This document shows, in pieces, positions 42,119 to 51,519 of a stretch of 64,000 bases of DNA. The notes beneath the pieces were generated by a model that made no database searches, was not told the DNA's origin, and saw nothing but the letters and a program-made list of their open reading frames with translations. The DNA comes from JALSNL01 sp036479585 (GTDB lineage Bacteria > Bacteroidota > Ignavibacteria > Ignavibacteriales > Melioribacteraceae), in NCBI GenBank assembly GCA_965224785.1, contig OZ245062.1, forward strand, positions 2,852,001 to 2,916,000, given 5' to 3'. Every line of letters starts with the position of its first letter. Position 1 is the stretch's first letter. A program made the translations under genes and the position numbers.

Positions 42119-44209
42119 ATGATTAAAAAACTAAAAATATTTTTTAAAACAAATCCTAATGTTAGCATTAAATCAAAAGCATTAGCAAAAAGATTAAACA
42201 TCAAAACCCTAAACAAATATGCTGAACTAAAACGTACACTTCATGAACTTTCTAAAGAAAATTTTATAGTACGCCAAGGAAAGCGTTACACACTTAACAA
42301 AGCAACAAAGAAAAATTTTATTGGAAAGTTACAACTAGTAAGAGGACAAAATTATGGTTTTGTAATTCTTGAAAATAAAAATCAAAAAGACGTTTTTGTT
42401 TCTGAAAAACATATGGGTACTGCTTTTGATGGCGATAGAGTTGAAGTATCTCTCTTTGCAAAAAGAAGTGGCAAAAACTTAGAAGGACAAATAACAAATA
42501 TTGTTGAGAGACAAAGAAAAGAAATTGTTGGAGTTTTAAAAAAATCAAAATCCTTTTATTTTGTTGAACCTGATGATACCTCTATTCATAGAGATATTTA
42601 TGTTTCTTCAAATAATCTTGGAAAGGCAAAAGACGGCGACAAAGTTGTGGTAACAAAAATAGTTTGGGAAGAAAGCAAACTAAATCCAGAAGGAAAAATT
42701 ACAGAAGTACTTGGTAAAGCTGGGACATACGATACTGAGATTGCTTCCATCGCAAAAGAATTTGGGATTAGATACAATTTCCCCAAAGCTGTTTTAACTG
42801 AAGCAGAACAACTAGTTCCAACAATTTCTGATGAAGAAATTAAGTTACGAACTGATTACAGAAACAAAAATGTTTTTACAATTGACCCTAAAACAGCCAA
42901 GGATTTTGATGATGCAATTTCAGTAGAAAAGAAACCTAACGGAAATATTTTAATTGGAATTCATATTGCTGATGTTAGTCATTACGTTCAACCAGGAACA
43001 GCAATTTTCAAAGAAGCAGAAAAACGTGCAACTAGTGTTTATTTAGTTGGTAAAGTAATACCAATGTTACCTGAAAAACTTTCTAATAATATATGCTCGT
43101 TAGTTCCAAACGAAGATCGCCTAACGTTCACAGTACTTGTAGAGTTTACGCCAGAGGGAAAAAAAGTTCGTTATAAAATTCACAAATCTATAATAAATAG
43201 TAAAAGACGTTTTACTTATGATGAAGTACAAGATATTTTGGATTCAAAAAAAGGTGATTTCAAAAATGAAATAACTGAGATAAATAAACTTGCAAGAATT
43301 TTAAGAAAAGACAGAACTGATAAAGGTAGTATTAATTTTTCTTCTCCTGATGTTGAATTTGTATTAAATGATAAAGGAACTCCAGTCGAAATTAAAATGA
43401 AAGAGTCTAACGAAAGTCATCAACTAATTGAAGAGTTTATGTTGTTGGCAAATAGAATTATTTCTGCTCACGTTAATAAATCAAAACGTGCAGAAAAAGT
43501 GCCTTATGTATATAGAATACATGATTTACCAAGTGAAGAAAAAATTATGGAGTTTGCAAATTTTGTACAATCTCTCGGACATAAATTTAATCCAAACTTA
43601 AAAAATAAATCAAGTGAGATGCAGAGACTTTTGGATAGTGTTGTTGGAACAGAAGAGGAAGCAGTTGTAAATGAGATAGCAATTCGTTCAATGGCTAAAG
43701 CTGTTTACTCAACACAGAATATTGGTCATTACGGTTTAGCATTTCAATATTATTCTCATTTCACTTCACCTATTAGGCGTTTCCCCGATTTAATTATTCA
43801 CCTATTGTTGTTTGATTATTTGAATAAGAAAACAAACAAGTTTAACTTTAAAAGATTGGAAACAATTTCGGAACATTCTTCGCTTATGGAACGCAACGCA
43901 ACTAGTGCTGAGCGTCTTTCAATAAAGCTAAAACAAATTGAGTTCTTGAAAGATAAAATTGGAGAAACTTTTAACGGAGTAATTTCTGGTATTACTCATT
44001 TCGGAATTTTTATTGAATTAAGCAGTACACTTGCAGAAGGACTTTTACACATGCGAGATCTTGGTGATGACTATTATGAGTTTGATGAAAAAACTTATTC
44101 CATAAATGGTACAACAACTGGTAAAAGATATAGACTAGGAGATAAAATTGCAGTAAAAGTTAAACGAGTTAGCGAAGAAAAAAGAGAGATTGATTTTACT
44201 CTTTCTTAA
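42119..44209 (+). CDS. rnr: Ribonuclease R (RNB-family exoribonuclease)
   Basis: This 696-residue 3'-5' exoribonuclease has an N-terminal helix-turn-helix-like segment (SIKSKALAKRLNIKTLNKYA), then cold-shock domains (GKLQLVRGQNYGFVILE). The RNB catalytic block follows with TIDPKTAKDFDDAISVEKK, where four Asp residues hold magnesium. NICSLVPNEDRLTFTVLV and FTSPIRRFPDLIIH come next, and the C-terminal S1 domain ends FIELSSTLAEGLLHMRDLGD. It is shorter than E. coli RNase R because the basic tail is absent. It degrades structured RNA and participates in rRNA quality control. It is 70 bases before the next gene. Confidence 0.93.
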   Translation: MIKKLKIFFKTNPNVSIKSKALAKRLNIKTLNKYAELKRTLHELSKENFIVRQGKRYTLNKATKKNFIGKLQLVRGQNYGFVILENKNQKDVFVSEKHMGTAFDGDRVEVSLFAKRSGKNLEGQITNIVERQRKEIVGVLKKSKSFYFVEPDDTSIHRDIYVSSNNLGKAKDGDKVVVTKIVWEESKLNPEGKITEVLGKAGTYDTEIASIAKEFGIRYNFPKAVLTEAEQLVPTISDEEIKLRTDYRNKNVFTIDPKTAKDFDDAISVEKKPNGNILIGIHIADVSHYVQPGTAIFKEAEKRATSVYLVGKVIPMLPEKLSNNICSLVPNEDRLTFTVLVEFTPEGKKVRYKIHKSIINSKRRFTYDEVQDILDSKKGDFKNEITEINKLARILRKDRTDKGSINFSSPDVEFVLNDKGTPVEIKMKESNESHQLIEEFMLLANRIISAHVNKSKRAEKVPYVYRIHDLPSEEKIMEFANFVQSLGHKFNPNLKNKSSEMQRLLDSVVGTEEEAVVNEIAIRSMAKAVYSTQNIGHYGLAFQYYSHFTSPIRRFPDLIIHLLLFDYLNKKTNKFNFKRLETISEHSSLMERNATSAERLSIKLKQIEFLKDKIGETFNGVISGITHFGIFIELSSTLAEGLLHMRDLGDDYYEFDEKTYSINGTTTGKRYRLGDKIAVKVKRVSEEKREIDFTLS

Positions 44210-44279
44210 TAGCAATTTTCTTTTTATTATATTCCAACAAATAATACCATTGTCATTATAAAAATACAAAGGCAACAAA

Positions 44280-47200
44280 ATGTTTCGTACAAAATATATT
44301 CTTCTGACCTTACTGTTTTCTTGCACAACAATTTTTGCACAGTTTGGAAAAAATAAAGTCCAATATAGAGATCACGATTGGAAATATATTCAAACCAAAC
44401 ACTTTGATATTTATTTTGGAGAAGATGGAAATGATGCTGCTGAATATGCTGCACAATCAGCCGAGGAAGCTCTTGAAGATATTCAAATCAAAATGGATTA
44501 CCAAATTAACAATAGAATATCACTAATTATTTACAACTCGCACGATGAATTTCAAGAGACAAACACTTCAGATGGTTACCTATCGCAAGGTATAGGTGGC
44601 TTTACAGAGCCATTCAAAAATAGGGTGGTCTTCCCTTTCGAAGGTTCGTATAGTAAGTACAAGCATGTAATCCATCACGAACTTGTACACGCAGTTATGA
44701 GAGATTTACTTTATGGTGGAACAGTTCAAAATATAATTGCTAAAGGAATTACTCTCCAACTTCCAATTTGGTATCACGAAGGAATGGCAGAATATCTTTC
44801 AAGCGGTTGGGAAACAAACTCCGATATGTTTATCAGAGACGCTGCTATAAATGAATACTTACCAGACATAAAAAGACTTGGTGGTTATTTTGCTTACAGA
44901 GGCGGACAAGCATTGTTCCGATATATTGCGGACACTTATGGAATAGAAAAAATTTCAGAATTACTTTATAGTGTTAAAGCCAAAGGAAATGTTGAAAAAG
45001 GTTTTAAGGCAACTATAGGAATTGACTTAGAAGAGCTAAATGAAAAATGGAAAAAAACTATAAAGAAAAGATTTTGGCCCGAAGTTGCGTACAGAAATGA
45101 TCCCGATGAATTTGCAAAAAGATTAACAAACAATAAAAAATTGGGTGGCTTCTATAATACAAGCCCTGCAATTTCTCCAAAGGGAGATAAAATTGTTATT
45201 ATTTCTGATAGAGATATTTACTTTGATGTTTACGTTATTAATTCTTTTGACGGGAAAGTAATAAGTAAAATAATTAAAAGTGGGACAACTGAAAACTTAG
45301 AAGAATTAAACGTACTTTCTCCAGCCTTAACTTGGGCACCTGATAATAAAAGAGTTGCTCTATCCAGTAAGAGTAAGGGGTATGATGTAATTAAAATAAT
45401 TGATACGGAAACTGAAGAAAATGAAAACCTTCCTTTTAAGCTTCACGGAGTTGAATCAGTAAGTTGGTCGCCAGACGGAAAACATATAGCTTTGTTAGGA
45501 AGTAATGCACATCAATCAGATATTTATATTTATAGCTTTGAAACTAAAGAACTGACAAATTTAACAGATGATATTTTTAGTGAATATTTACCGAGTTGGT
45601 CTCCAGATAGTAAGACAATTGCTTTTTCATCTGATAGAGGTAGCTTAACTAAAACCAATTTTACGCAAGATGGATACAGTATGTCTTTGATAGATTCTTA
45701 CCAATTGGATTTATTTAAAATTGATATTGATTTAAAAAATATTACTAGACTTACTGATTGGGAGTTTAGTGATGAAAAATCAGCAGTATTTTCAAAAGAT
45801 GGAAATGAAATTCTATTTGTATCCGATTTTAATGGTATAGATAATATTTATAAGAAAAGAATATCACTAAATAGCTCTGATACAATTTCAACAGTTCTAG
45901 ATTTGGAAGCAAAACCATTAACAAATTCGTTAAATGGAATTGAAAGTCTTTCTCTTTCTGCTGACGCAAAAAAATTAGTTTTTAGTTCTTTCTTTAATTC
46001 TGGCTTCAATGTTTTTCTTATTAACAATCCTTTTCTGCTTGATGAAATTGATGATATAGAAATGACCGAATATATGAGTCAATTCTATATTGATGAATTT
46101 GATTCAACTGAAATTTTTACTGAACAAACAAAACAACTAAGTGGTGAACAATTTATTTATTCTAATATTCATAAAAAAGATACTACTGAACAATCGAACC
46201 AAGATATTTTTATTGGACAAGTTATTGATTATGGAAACACTGAAGTTGATAGTACTATTGAAGATTACAGTAATTTTGTATTTGCAAAACCAGACTTATT
46301 TCAAGATACAACTTCACAAAAAAAAGAACGTAAGGTTTTGTTTGCAGAAAAATTAGATGATGAAGGAAATTTTTTAGTTAATAATTATAAGGTTCATTTT
46401 ACTCCAGATATAATTTATGCGAATGCTGGGTATAGTTCCTTGTACGGAGTTCTTGGAACAACTGTACTTTCATTCAGCGATGTATTAGGGAATCACCGTT
46501 TAATTGGAACAACCAGTTTACAAATTGATTTGAAAAATAGTGACTATGGATTAGCATATTATTACTTGCCCAAAAAAATCAATTACGGAATTGAAGCATA
46601 TCATACAGCACGTTTTGTTTTGCTAAATGGAAATCAAGGTTTTGATTTTTATAGATTTAGAAGTTTTGGTGGAGTTTTATCTGCAAGTTTACCGTTAAAC
46701 ACTTTTCATAGAGTAGAAACAAGCCTAAGTGTACAAAGGGTTTCAAGAGAGAACCTTGATAATATTGAAGAACCCATTGAGAGTCAAACTTTTATAATTC
46801 CATCAGCAAGTTATGTTAAAGATAATACAATGTGGGGTTATACTTCTCCTATTCAGGGTTCAAGATATAAAATTACAGCTTTTGGAAATCCGGGATTTAC
46901 AAATCATACAAAAAGTTTCTTTTCTTTAACTTGGGATTATAGAAAGTATTTTAGATTCTTTTATGATAACTCGTTTGTTATCAGACTTTCTGGTGGATAC
47001 TCGACTGGAGCAAATCCGCAAAGATTTTTTATGGGTGGAACAGAAAGTTGGATCAACAGAACTTTTGCTCAGGGAGCTATTCCACTTAGTTCAGCATCAG
47101 ATTTTATTTTCCTAACTCCGGCAATGCCTTTACGTGGATATAATTATGCGGAAAAACTTGGGACAAAATATTCCCTATTAAATATGGAGTTACGTTTTCC

Positions 47201-47483
47201 TTTAATTAGATATTTGCTAACCGGACCAATTCCTTTATTCTTCCAAAATATTCTTGGAGCAGCATTTATTGATGCTGGAACAGCTTGGGATAAAAATAAA
47301 GAATTAAAACTATTCGGCAAAAATGAAAATGGTAAAACAGTAACAAACGATCTTCTAGTTGGTACTGGTTTTGGAGTTAGAGTATTTATGATGTTTCTTT
47401 GGAAGTTTGATGTAGCTTGGACTTACGATGCTCAGAGTTTTTCAAAACCAAAATATTATATTTCTATTGGTTTAGATTTTTAA
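44280..47483 (+). CDS. Fused peptidase-MA domain, TolB-like propeller and Omp85-like barrel
   Basis: This 1067-residue protein has a signal peptide (about 1-20). Residues about 35-260 form a gluzincin-type peptidase domain with the zinc motif HELVH at 133-137 and a downstream YHEGMAEYLS (about 165-174) that may supply the third ligand. Residues about 285-620 contain PD40/TolB-like propeller repeats (SPKGDKIVIISDRD, WSPDGKHIALLGS, WSPDSKTIAFSSDRG, FSKDGNEILFVSD). The C-terminal third (about 700-1067) is a beta-barrel with FMGGTESWINRTFAQ and MPLRGYNYAEKLGTKYS, resembling the Omp85/surface-antigen region, ending IGLDF. It looks like a single-chain outer-membrane protease or secretion device. 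Function unknown. Confidence 0.8.
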   Translation: MFRTKYILLTLLFSCTTIFAQFGKNKVQYRDHDWKYIQTKHFDIYFGEDGNDAAEYAAQSAEEALEDIQIKMDYQINNRISLIIYNSHDEFQETNTSDGYLSQGIGGFTEPFKNRVVFPFEGSYSKYKHVIHHELVHAVMRDLLYGGTVQNIIAKGITLQLPIWYHEGMAEYLSSGWETNSDMFIRDAAINEYLPDIKRLGGYFAYRGGQALFRYIADTYGIEKISELLYSVKAKGNVEKGFKATIGIDLEELNEKWKKTIKKRFWPEVAYRNDPDEFAKRLTNNKKLGGFYNTSPAISPKGDKIVIISDRDIYFDVYVINSFDGKVISKIIKSGTTENLEELNVLSPALTWAPDNKRVALSSKSKGYDVIKIIDTETEENENLPFKLHGVESVSWSPDGKHIALLGSNAHQSDIYIYSFETKELTNLTDDIFSEYLPSWSPDSKTIAFSSDRGSLTKTNFTQDGYSMSLIDSYQLDLFKIDIDLKNITRLTDWEFSDEKSAVFSKDGNEILFVSDFNGIDNIYKKRISLNSSDTISTVLDLEAKPLTNSLNGIESLSLSADAKKLVFSSFFNSGFNVFLINNPFLLDEIDDIEMTEYMSQFYIDEFDSTEIFTEQTKQLSGEQFIYSNIHKKDTTEQSNQDIFIGQVIDYGNTEVDSTIEDYSNFVFAKPDLFQDTTSQKKERKVLFAEKLDDEGNFLVNNYKVHFTPDIIYANAGYSSLYGVLGTTVLSFSDVLGNHRLIGTTSLQIDLKNSDYGLAYYYLPKKINYGIEAYHTARFVLLNGNQGFDFYRFRSFGGVLSASLPLNTFHRVETSLSVQRVSRENLDNIEEPIESQTFIIPSASYVKDNTMWGYTSPIQGSRYKITAFGNPGFTNHTKSFFSLTWDYRKYFRFFYDNSFVIRLSGGYSTGANPQRFFMGGTESWINRTFAQGAIPLSSASDFIFLTPAMPLRGYNYAEKLGTKYSLLNMELRFPLIRYLLTGPIPLFFQNILGAAFIDAGTAWDKNKELKLFGKNENGKTVTNDLLVGTGFGVRVFMMFLWKFDVAWTYDAQSFSKPKYYISIGLDF

Positions 47484-47541
47484 TGATTTTTACAAATTGG
47501 TTTCTTTAAGTTAGATATTTTAATAATATATATATGGCAAA

Positions 47542-48075
47542 TTACTTTGGTGGGAATGATTTAGTTTCAAATTGCGTTTTATTTATTCTATAATAGACGG
47601 CACTTTTATCTCCACAACAAGAACCATTTTTCCAAAAGCTCATATCTATTTTTTCTAATACACAAATTGATTGATTATTTTCCTTGTTCGCCCTTCCAAC
47701 AATTTCATTCAAATTTAATTTTTGAAAACCATAATCCAAACAAGCTTTTGCAGATTCCGTAGCATATCCTTTTCCCCAAAATCTTCTTAGAAATCTAAAC
47801 CCAATATCAACAAAACTATCTTCATTTGATTTTAGTCCACACCAACCTATAAAGTTATTGGTCTCCTTTTCAATAACAGCCCAACGTCCAAATCCATTCT
47901 TTTTATAATCAGAATAATTACTCAAAAAATATTTGGCTTGTTTTATAGATTCAAAAGGTTTATCGCCGGTATATTTTATTACTTCTCTATCCGAATTTAA
48001 CTCAAACATATTTTCTGCATCAGAGTTTTCAAACTCGCGTAGTACTAGTCTATTAGTCTCTAATATTTTATTCAT
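47542..48075 (-). CDS. GNAT-family N-acetyltransferase (RimJ/RimL type)
   Basis: This 177-residue protein opens ILETNRLVLREFENSDAENM, the standard RimJ/L start. GFGRWAVIEKETNNFIGWCG, IGFRFLRRFWGKGYATESAKA and IVGRANKENNQSICVLEKI follow, the last including the conserved N-x-x-S helix. The C-terminus is short and includes a GSCCGDKSAVYYR segment with adjacent cysteines. It probably acetylates an amino-terminus or an antibiotic-like amine. It is convergent with the peptidase/barrel gene and has no partner nearby. Confidence 0.82.
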   Translation of the reverse strand: MNKILETNRLVLREFENSDAENMFELNSDREVIKYTGDKPFESIKQAKYFLSNYSDYKKNGFGRWAVIEKETNNFIGWCGLKSNEDSFVDIGFRFLRRFWGKGYATESAKACLDYGFQKLNLNEIVGRANKENNQSICVLEKIDMSFWKNGSCCGDKSAVYYRINKTQFETKSFPPK

Positions 48076-48127
48076 CTCTTTTTAATAACCAATTGGAAAT
48101 AACTTTGATGTCTTGAAGAATATTTTT

Positions 48128-48397
48128 CTAATCTTTTTTAGAAGTTTTTTTTGGTTTCGAATCTTTAGATTTTGTATCTGTCTTTTTCTTTTCTGTTTGC
48201 TTTGCTTTTTTTGGAGAATTTTTATAGTCTGTTTGGTAAAAACCAGAACCTTTAAATATTGGTCCAAGCCCAGCTCCAATCAGTCTTTTAAGTTTTCCTT
48301 TACATTCAGGACATTTAGTTAAAACATCATCAGACATTTTTTGAAATTCTTCAAAAGTGTGATTACATTTTAAACATTCATAATCATAAGTTGGCAT
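48128..48397 (-). CDS. FmdB-family zinc-ribbon protein
   Basis: This 89-residue protein has the FmdB N-terminus MPTYDYECLKCNHTFEEFQK and TKCPECKGKLKRLIGAG, giving a CxxC...CxxC zinc ribbon, followed by GSGFYQTDY. The remainder is a Lys/Ser/Thr-rich, probably disordered tail. FmdB proteins are thought to regulate transcription, but no target is known for this one. It is divergent from a lipoprotein gene 114 bases away. Confidence 0.85.
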   Translation of the reverse strand: MPTYDYECLKCNHTFEEFQKMSDDVLTKCPECKGKLKRLIGAGLGPIFKGSGFYQTDYKNSPKKAKQTEKKKTDTKSKDSKPKKTSKKD

Positions 48398-48510
48398 AGT
48401 TTACTTCCCTAAAAATTTAAGGTGCAAATTTACACTATCTAAAATGAAAAAGAAATAATTTAATTTTTATTTTATTTAATAAACAATTAAAAAAAAGTTA
48501 TTTTACTTAG

Positions 48511-49179
48511 ATGAAAAAATCACTACGAAAAATATTTCTTCTTTCATTAGTCTTACTATTATCATCTTGCTTAAACTATGAACAAGTAACAACTATTAAA
48601 ACAGATAACACAGGCAAAATGTTTGTCCATTATTGGCGTTATATGGGAACAGATATTGATTCTCTTTTATTAACCAAAGTTGGTTTGTTTAATGAAGACT
48701 CTTTACAATCAAAATTTCAAACAACTTTTACAGATGTAAACTTTGTAAAAGTTTTTCAAGATTTAAATGACAGTACACTTCATGCACAATTAGAATTTAA
48801 TTTCTCAAATTTCGATTCGTTAAATTTTCTGCCATTTTTTAGAAATGCAAAATTAGCAAACAAAGAGACAATTGATAACGAAAAAGTATTTTCTCAGCTT
48901 ATTCAACCAATTACAATTGGCTTTGATTCAATTGCAAAACCTTTAACAATTAAATATATCTATTACTTGCCTGGAGAAATAGTTGAACATAATGCTAATT
49001 CCTTATCAAGAAATAAGTTAACTTGGGAATTCTCAGTTGCTGAGATTGGTCAAGGCAAACTAATTAAGGCTAGGTATATTCCTTTTAAGTTAAAAGAAAC
49101 ACCAAAACTTATTTACGCATTAGCATTAATAGTAATAATAATTGTCCTCGTTTTTCTATTTACAAAACGAAAAAAATAG
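48511..49179 (+). CDS. Lipoprotein with C-terminal membrane anchor, unknown function
   Basis: This 222-residue protein has a signal peptide ending in a lipobox (LLLSSC, about Cys20), a beta-rich middle (HYWRYMGTDIDSLLLTKVGL, FEFNFSNFDSLNF-like repeats), and a C-terminal transmembrane helix (ALALIVIIIVLVFLFTKRKK) with a positively charged end. Two membrane attachments, a lipid at one end and a helix at the other, are unusual. This resembles LppM-type lipoproteins. It precedes prs but a 104-base gap separates them. Function is unknown. Confidence 0.55.
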   Translation: MKKSLRKIFLLSLVLLLSSCLNYEQVTTIKTDNTGKMFVHYWRYMGTDIDSLLLTKVGLFNEDSLQSKFQTTFTDVNFVKVFQDLNDSTLHAQLEFNFSNFDSLNFLPFFRNAKLANKETIDNEKVFSQLIQPITIGFDSIAKPLTIKYIYYLPGEIVEHNANSLSRNKLTWEFSVAEIGQGKLIKARYIPFKLKETPKLIYALALIVIIIVLVFLFTKRKK

Positions 49180-49283
49180 TGTCTAAATTAAATATAATAT
49201 TATCATAAGTTAATTGACATAACATACAGTAATACTTATATTTGCAAGCTATATTAATAATTTTTAAATGGTGAAAGATAGAA

Positions 49284-50228
49284 ATGGCAGTAGGTCCAAT
49301 TATTTTTTCAGGTACTTCAAATCCTGAGCTTTCAAAAAAAATTGCTGAGTATATTGGTGCACCCCTTGGCATTGTTGATATAAAACGATTTAGCGATGGT
49401 GAAATTTGGGCTAAGTACAAAGAAAATATTCGCGGTGGTGATGTATTTATTGTACAATCAACAAACCCTCCGGCAGAAAACTTAATGGAACTCTTGATAA
49501 TGATAGATGCAGCACGAAGATCTTCAGCATCAACAGTTACAGCAGTTATTCCTTATTTTGGATATGCAAGACAAGATAGAAAAGACCAACCAAGAGTTGC
49601 AATTACTGCTAAGCTAGTTGCTAATTTAATAGCAGAAGCTGGTGCAGATAGAGTAATAGCAATGGATTTACATGCAGCACAAGTTCAAGGTTTTTTTGAT
49701 ATACCTTTTGATCATTTATATGCTTCACCTGTATTTATAGACATTTGGCAAAAGAATGATCCGGACTTGGTTGTTGTTTCACCAGATATTGGGGGAATAA
49801 AATTAGCTCGTTCGTATTCTAAAAGGCTAAATGTTCCACTTGCAGCAATAGATAAAAGAAGACCTAAACATAACCAAGCGGAAGTTATGAATTTAATTGG
49901 TGAAGTTGAAGGTAAAAATGTTCTTTTAATTGATGATTTAATGGATACTGGAGGAACTTTTGTATCGGCAATAAAAGCTTTTAAAGAACACGGTGCAAAA
50001 GAAATATACGGTGTAGTTACTCATCCACTTTTATCGGGTGATGCTATTGAAAGAATTGAACAATCTGAAATTTCAAAGTTATATGTAACAGATAGTATTC
50101 CATTGCCAAAAAACCTTAAGACAAAAAAAATAATAGTTAAAACAGCTTCAGGATTATTAGGTGAAGCTATTAGAAGAACTCATAATAACGAATCTATAAG
50201 TTCTTTATTTGACACTGATAAAAGTTAG
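49284..50228 (+). CDS. prs: Ribose-phosphate pyrophosphokinase
   Basis: This 314-residue enzyme makes PRPP from ribose 5-phosphate and ATP, feeding nucleotide, histidine and tryptophan synthesis. Motifs include VFIVQSTNPPAENLMELLIM, VIPYFGYARQDRKDQPR (ATP loop), VSPDIGGIKLARSYSK and the PRPP-binding NVLLIDDLMDTGGTFVSA. All catalytic residues look intact. The gene is 28 bases before rplY, with a GGAGA site for that gene in the gap, so prs, rplY, pth and hppA form a compact unit. Confidence 0.95.
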   Translation: MAVGPIIFSGTSNPELSKKIAEYIGAPLGIVDIKRFSDGEIWAKYKENIRGGDVFIVQSTNPPAENLMELLIMIDAARRSSASTVTAVIPYFGYARQDRKDQPRVAITAKLVANLIAEAGADRVIAMDLHAAQVQGFFDIPFDHLYASPVFIDIWQKNDPDLVVVSPDIGGIKLARSYSKRLNVPLAAIDKRRPKHNQAEVMNLIGEVEGKNVLLIDDLMDTGGTFVSAIKAFKEHGAKEIYGVVTHPLLSGDAIERIEQSEISKLYVTDSIPLPKNLKTKKIIVKTASGLLGEAIRRTHNNESISSLFDTDKS

Positions 50229-50256
50229 AAAAATTAATAATTGGAGAAAATAAATT

Positions 50257-50913
50257 ATGGCTAACGTAAACATTATTTCGGAAGAGCGTGAAATTTCTAC
50301 GAAAGGTGCAGTTAATTCATTAAGAAAAGAAGGAAAAGTTCCTGGAGTATTGTATTCCAAAGGTGTAGAACCTATAAGTTTTACAACCACCCTAATAGCA
50401 TTAAGACCTATTGTTTATACAAAAGAAATGCGTTTGGTAAATCTAAAAATAAATGACAAAGAAGCAATCACTTGTATATTGAAAGATATTCAATTTGATC
50501 CGGTTTCTGATAAAATTATTCACGTAGATTTTCTAGCAATTACTGCCGGACAAAAAATTGAAGTACAAGTACCAGTTAGTTTAATTGGTCAATCTGTTGG
50601 AATTAAAGAAGGTGGACAAATACAACAGCATCTTCATAAACTTGAAGTTGAATGTTTACCAAAAAATATTCCTGATCATTTAGAAATTGATATTACAGAA
50701 CTTAATATTGGAGATTCAGTACACATAAGAGATTTATCGTTTGATAATATTACCTTAACAAATACTGACGATACTTTGGTTGTTGCAATTGCTGCTCCTA
50801 AAGCTGAAGAAGAAGAAACAGCAACTGAAGAAGTTGTTGATGGTGATGCTGGCGAAGCACCACAACCTGAAGTTATTGGCGAAAAGAAAGAAGATGAAGA
50901 TAGCGAAGGTTAG
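50257..50913 (+). CDS. rplY: 50S ribosomal protein L25 (general stress protein Ctc type)
   Basis: This 218-residue protein has the N-terminal L25 domain that binds 5S rRNA (about 1-95, ISEEREISTKGAVNSLRKEG, GVLYSKGVEPISF). The TL5/CTC C-terminal beta domain follows (about 100-190, KIEVQVPVSLIGQSVGIKEG, LNIGDSVHIRDLSF). A Glu/Ala-rich acidic tail closes it. It is the long form of L25 found in this lineage. The gene lies six bases before the TTG start of pth. Confidence 0.93.
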   Translation: MANVNIISEEREISTKGAVNSLRKEGKVPGVLYSKGVEPISFTTTLIALRPIVYTKEMRLVNLKINDKEAITCILKDIQFDPVSDKIIHVDFLAITAGQKIEVQVPVSLIGQSVGIKEGGQIQQHLHKLEVECLPKNIPDHLEIDITELNIGDSVHIRDLSFDNITLTNTDDTLVVAIAAPKAEEEETATEEVVDGDAGEAPQPEVIGEKKEDEDSEG

Positions 50914-50919
50914 TTGTAA

Positions 50920-51507
50920 TTGAAGGTAATTTTAGGCATTGGAAATCCCGGTAAGAATTATGAACTTACTCGACATAACATTGGTTTCCAATTGCTTGAT
51001 AGTTTTGCAAAAAAAAATAATTTACAATTTGTTCCTTCAAAAAGTGAATATTGGTATGCGGAAAGTAGTTTAGATTCTTTCCCATTTATTTTAGTAAAAC
51101 CCACAACTTATGTAAATAATAGTGGGTTTGTTGTTCTTGAACTTATTGAAAAATATAATTTATCAGAAAAAGATGTTCTTGTTATTGTAGATGATATAAA
51201 TATTGAACTTGGTAAATTGAGAATTAGAAAGTCTGGTGGAGACGGTGGACATAACGGACTTAAATCTATAATATATAATTTAGAATCAAATAAATTTCCT
51301 CGTATTCGGATTGGGATTAAAAATCCAAATGAAAACGAAAGTTTGGTAGATTTTGTATTATCAAACTTCACAAATAAAGAAATTGAAATAATAAATAACA
51401 ATTCTTCTCTTATTATAAAATTGATTAAAAATTTTATAATTGGTGGAACATCACAAATGTTAAATCTTTATAGCGAAGTCAAAAACTTACGCAATAAAGA
51501 AACCTAA
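50920..51507 (+). CDS. pth: Peptidyl-tRNA hydrolase
   Basis: This 195-residue enzyme recycles peptidyl-tRNA. It starts at a TTG, giving MKVILGIGNPGKNYELTRHN with catalytic His in TRHN (about residue 19). KPTTYVNNSGFVV, IVDDINIELGKLRIRKSGGD and GGHNGLKSIIYNL, with the second essential His and Asn, follow. All family motifs are intact. Its position directly after rplY (the rplY-pth pairing) is common in bacteria. hppA follows after 12 bases. Confidence 0.94.
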   Translation: MKVILGIGNPGKNYELTRHNIGFQLLDSFAKKNNLQFVPSKSEYWYAESSLDSFPFILVKPTTYVNNSGFVVLELIEKYNLSEKDVLVIVDDINIELGKLRIRKSGGDGGHNGLKSIIYNLESNKFPRIRIGIKNPNENESLVDFVLSNFTNKEIEIINNNSSLIIKLIKNFIIGGTSQMLNLYSEVKNLRNKET

Positions 51508-51519
51508 GGGGATTAAAAT

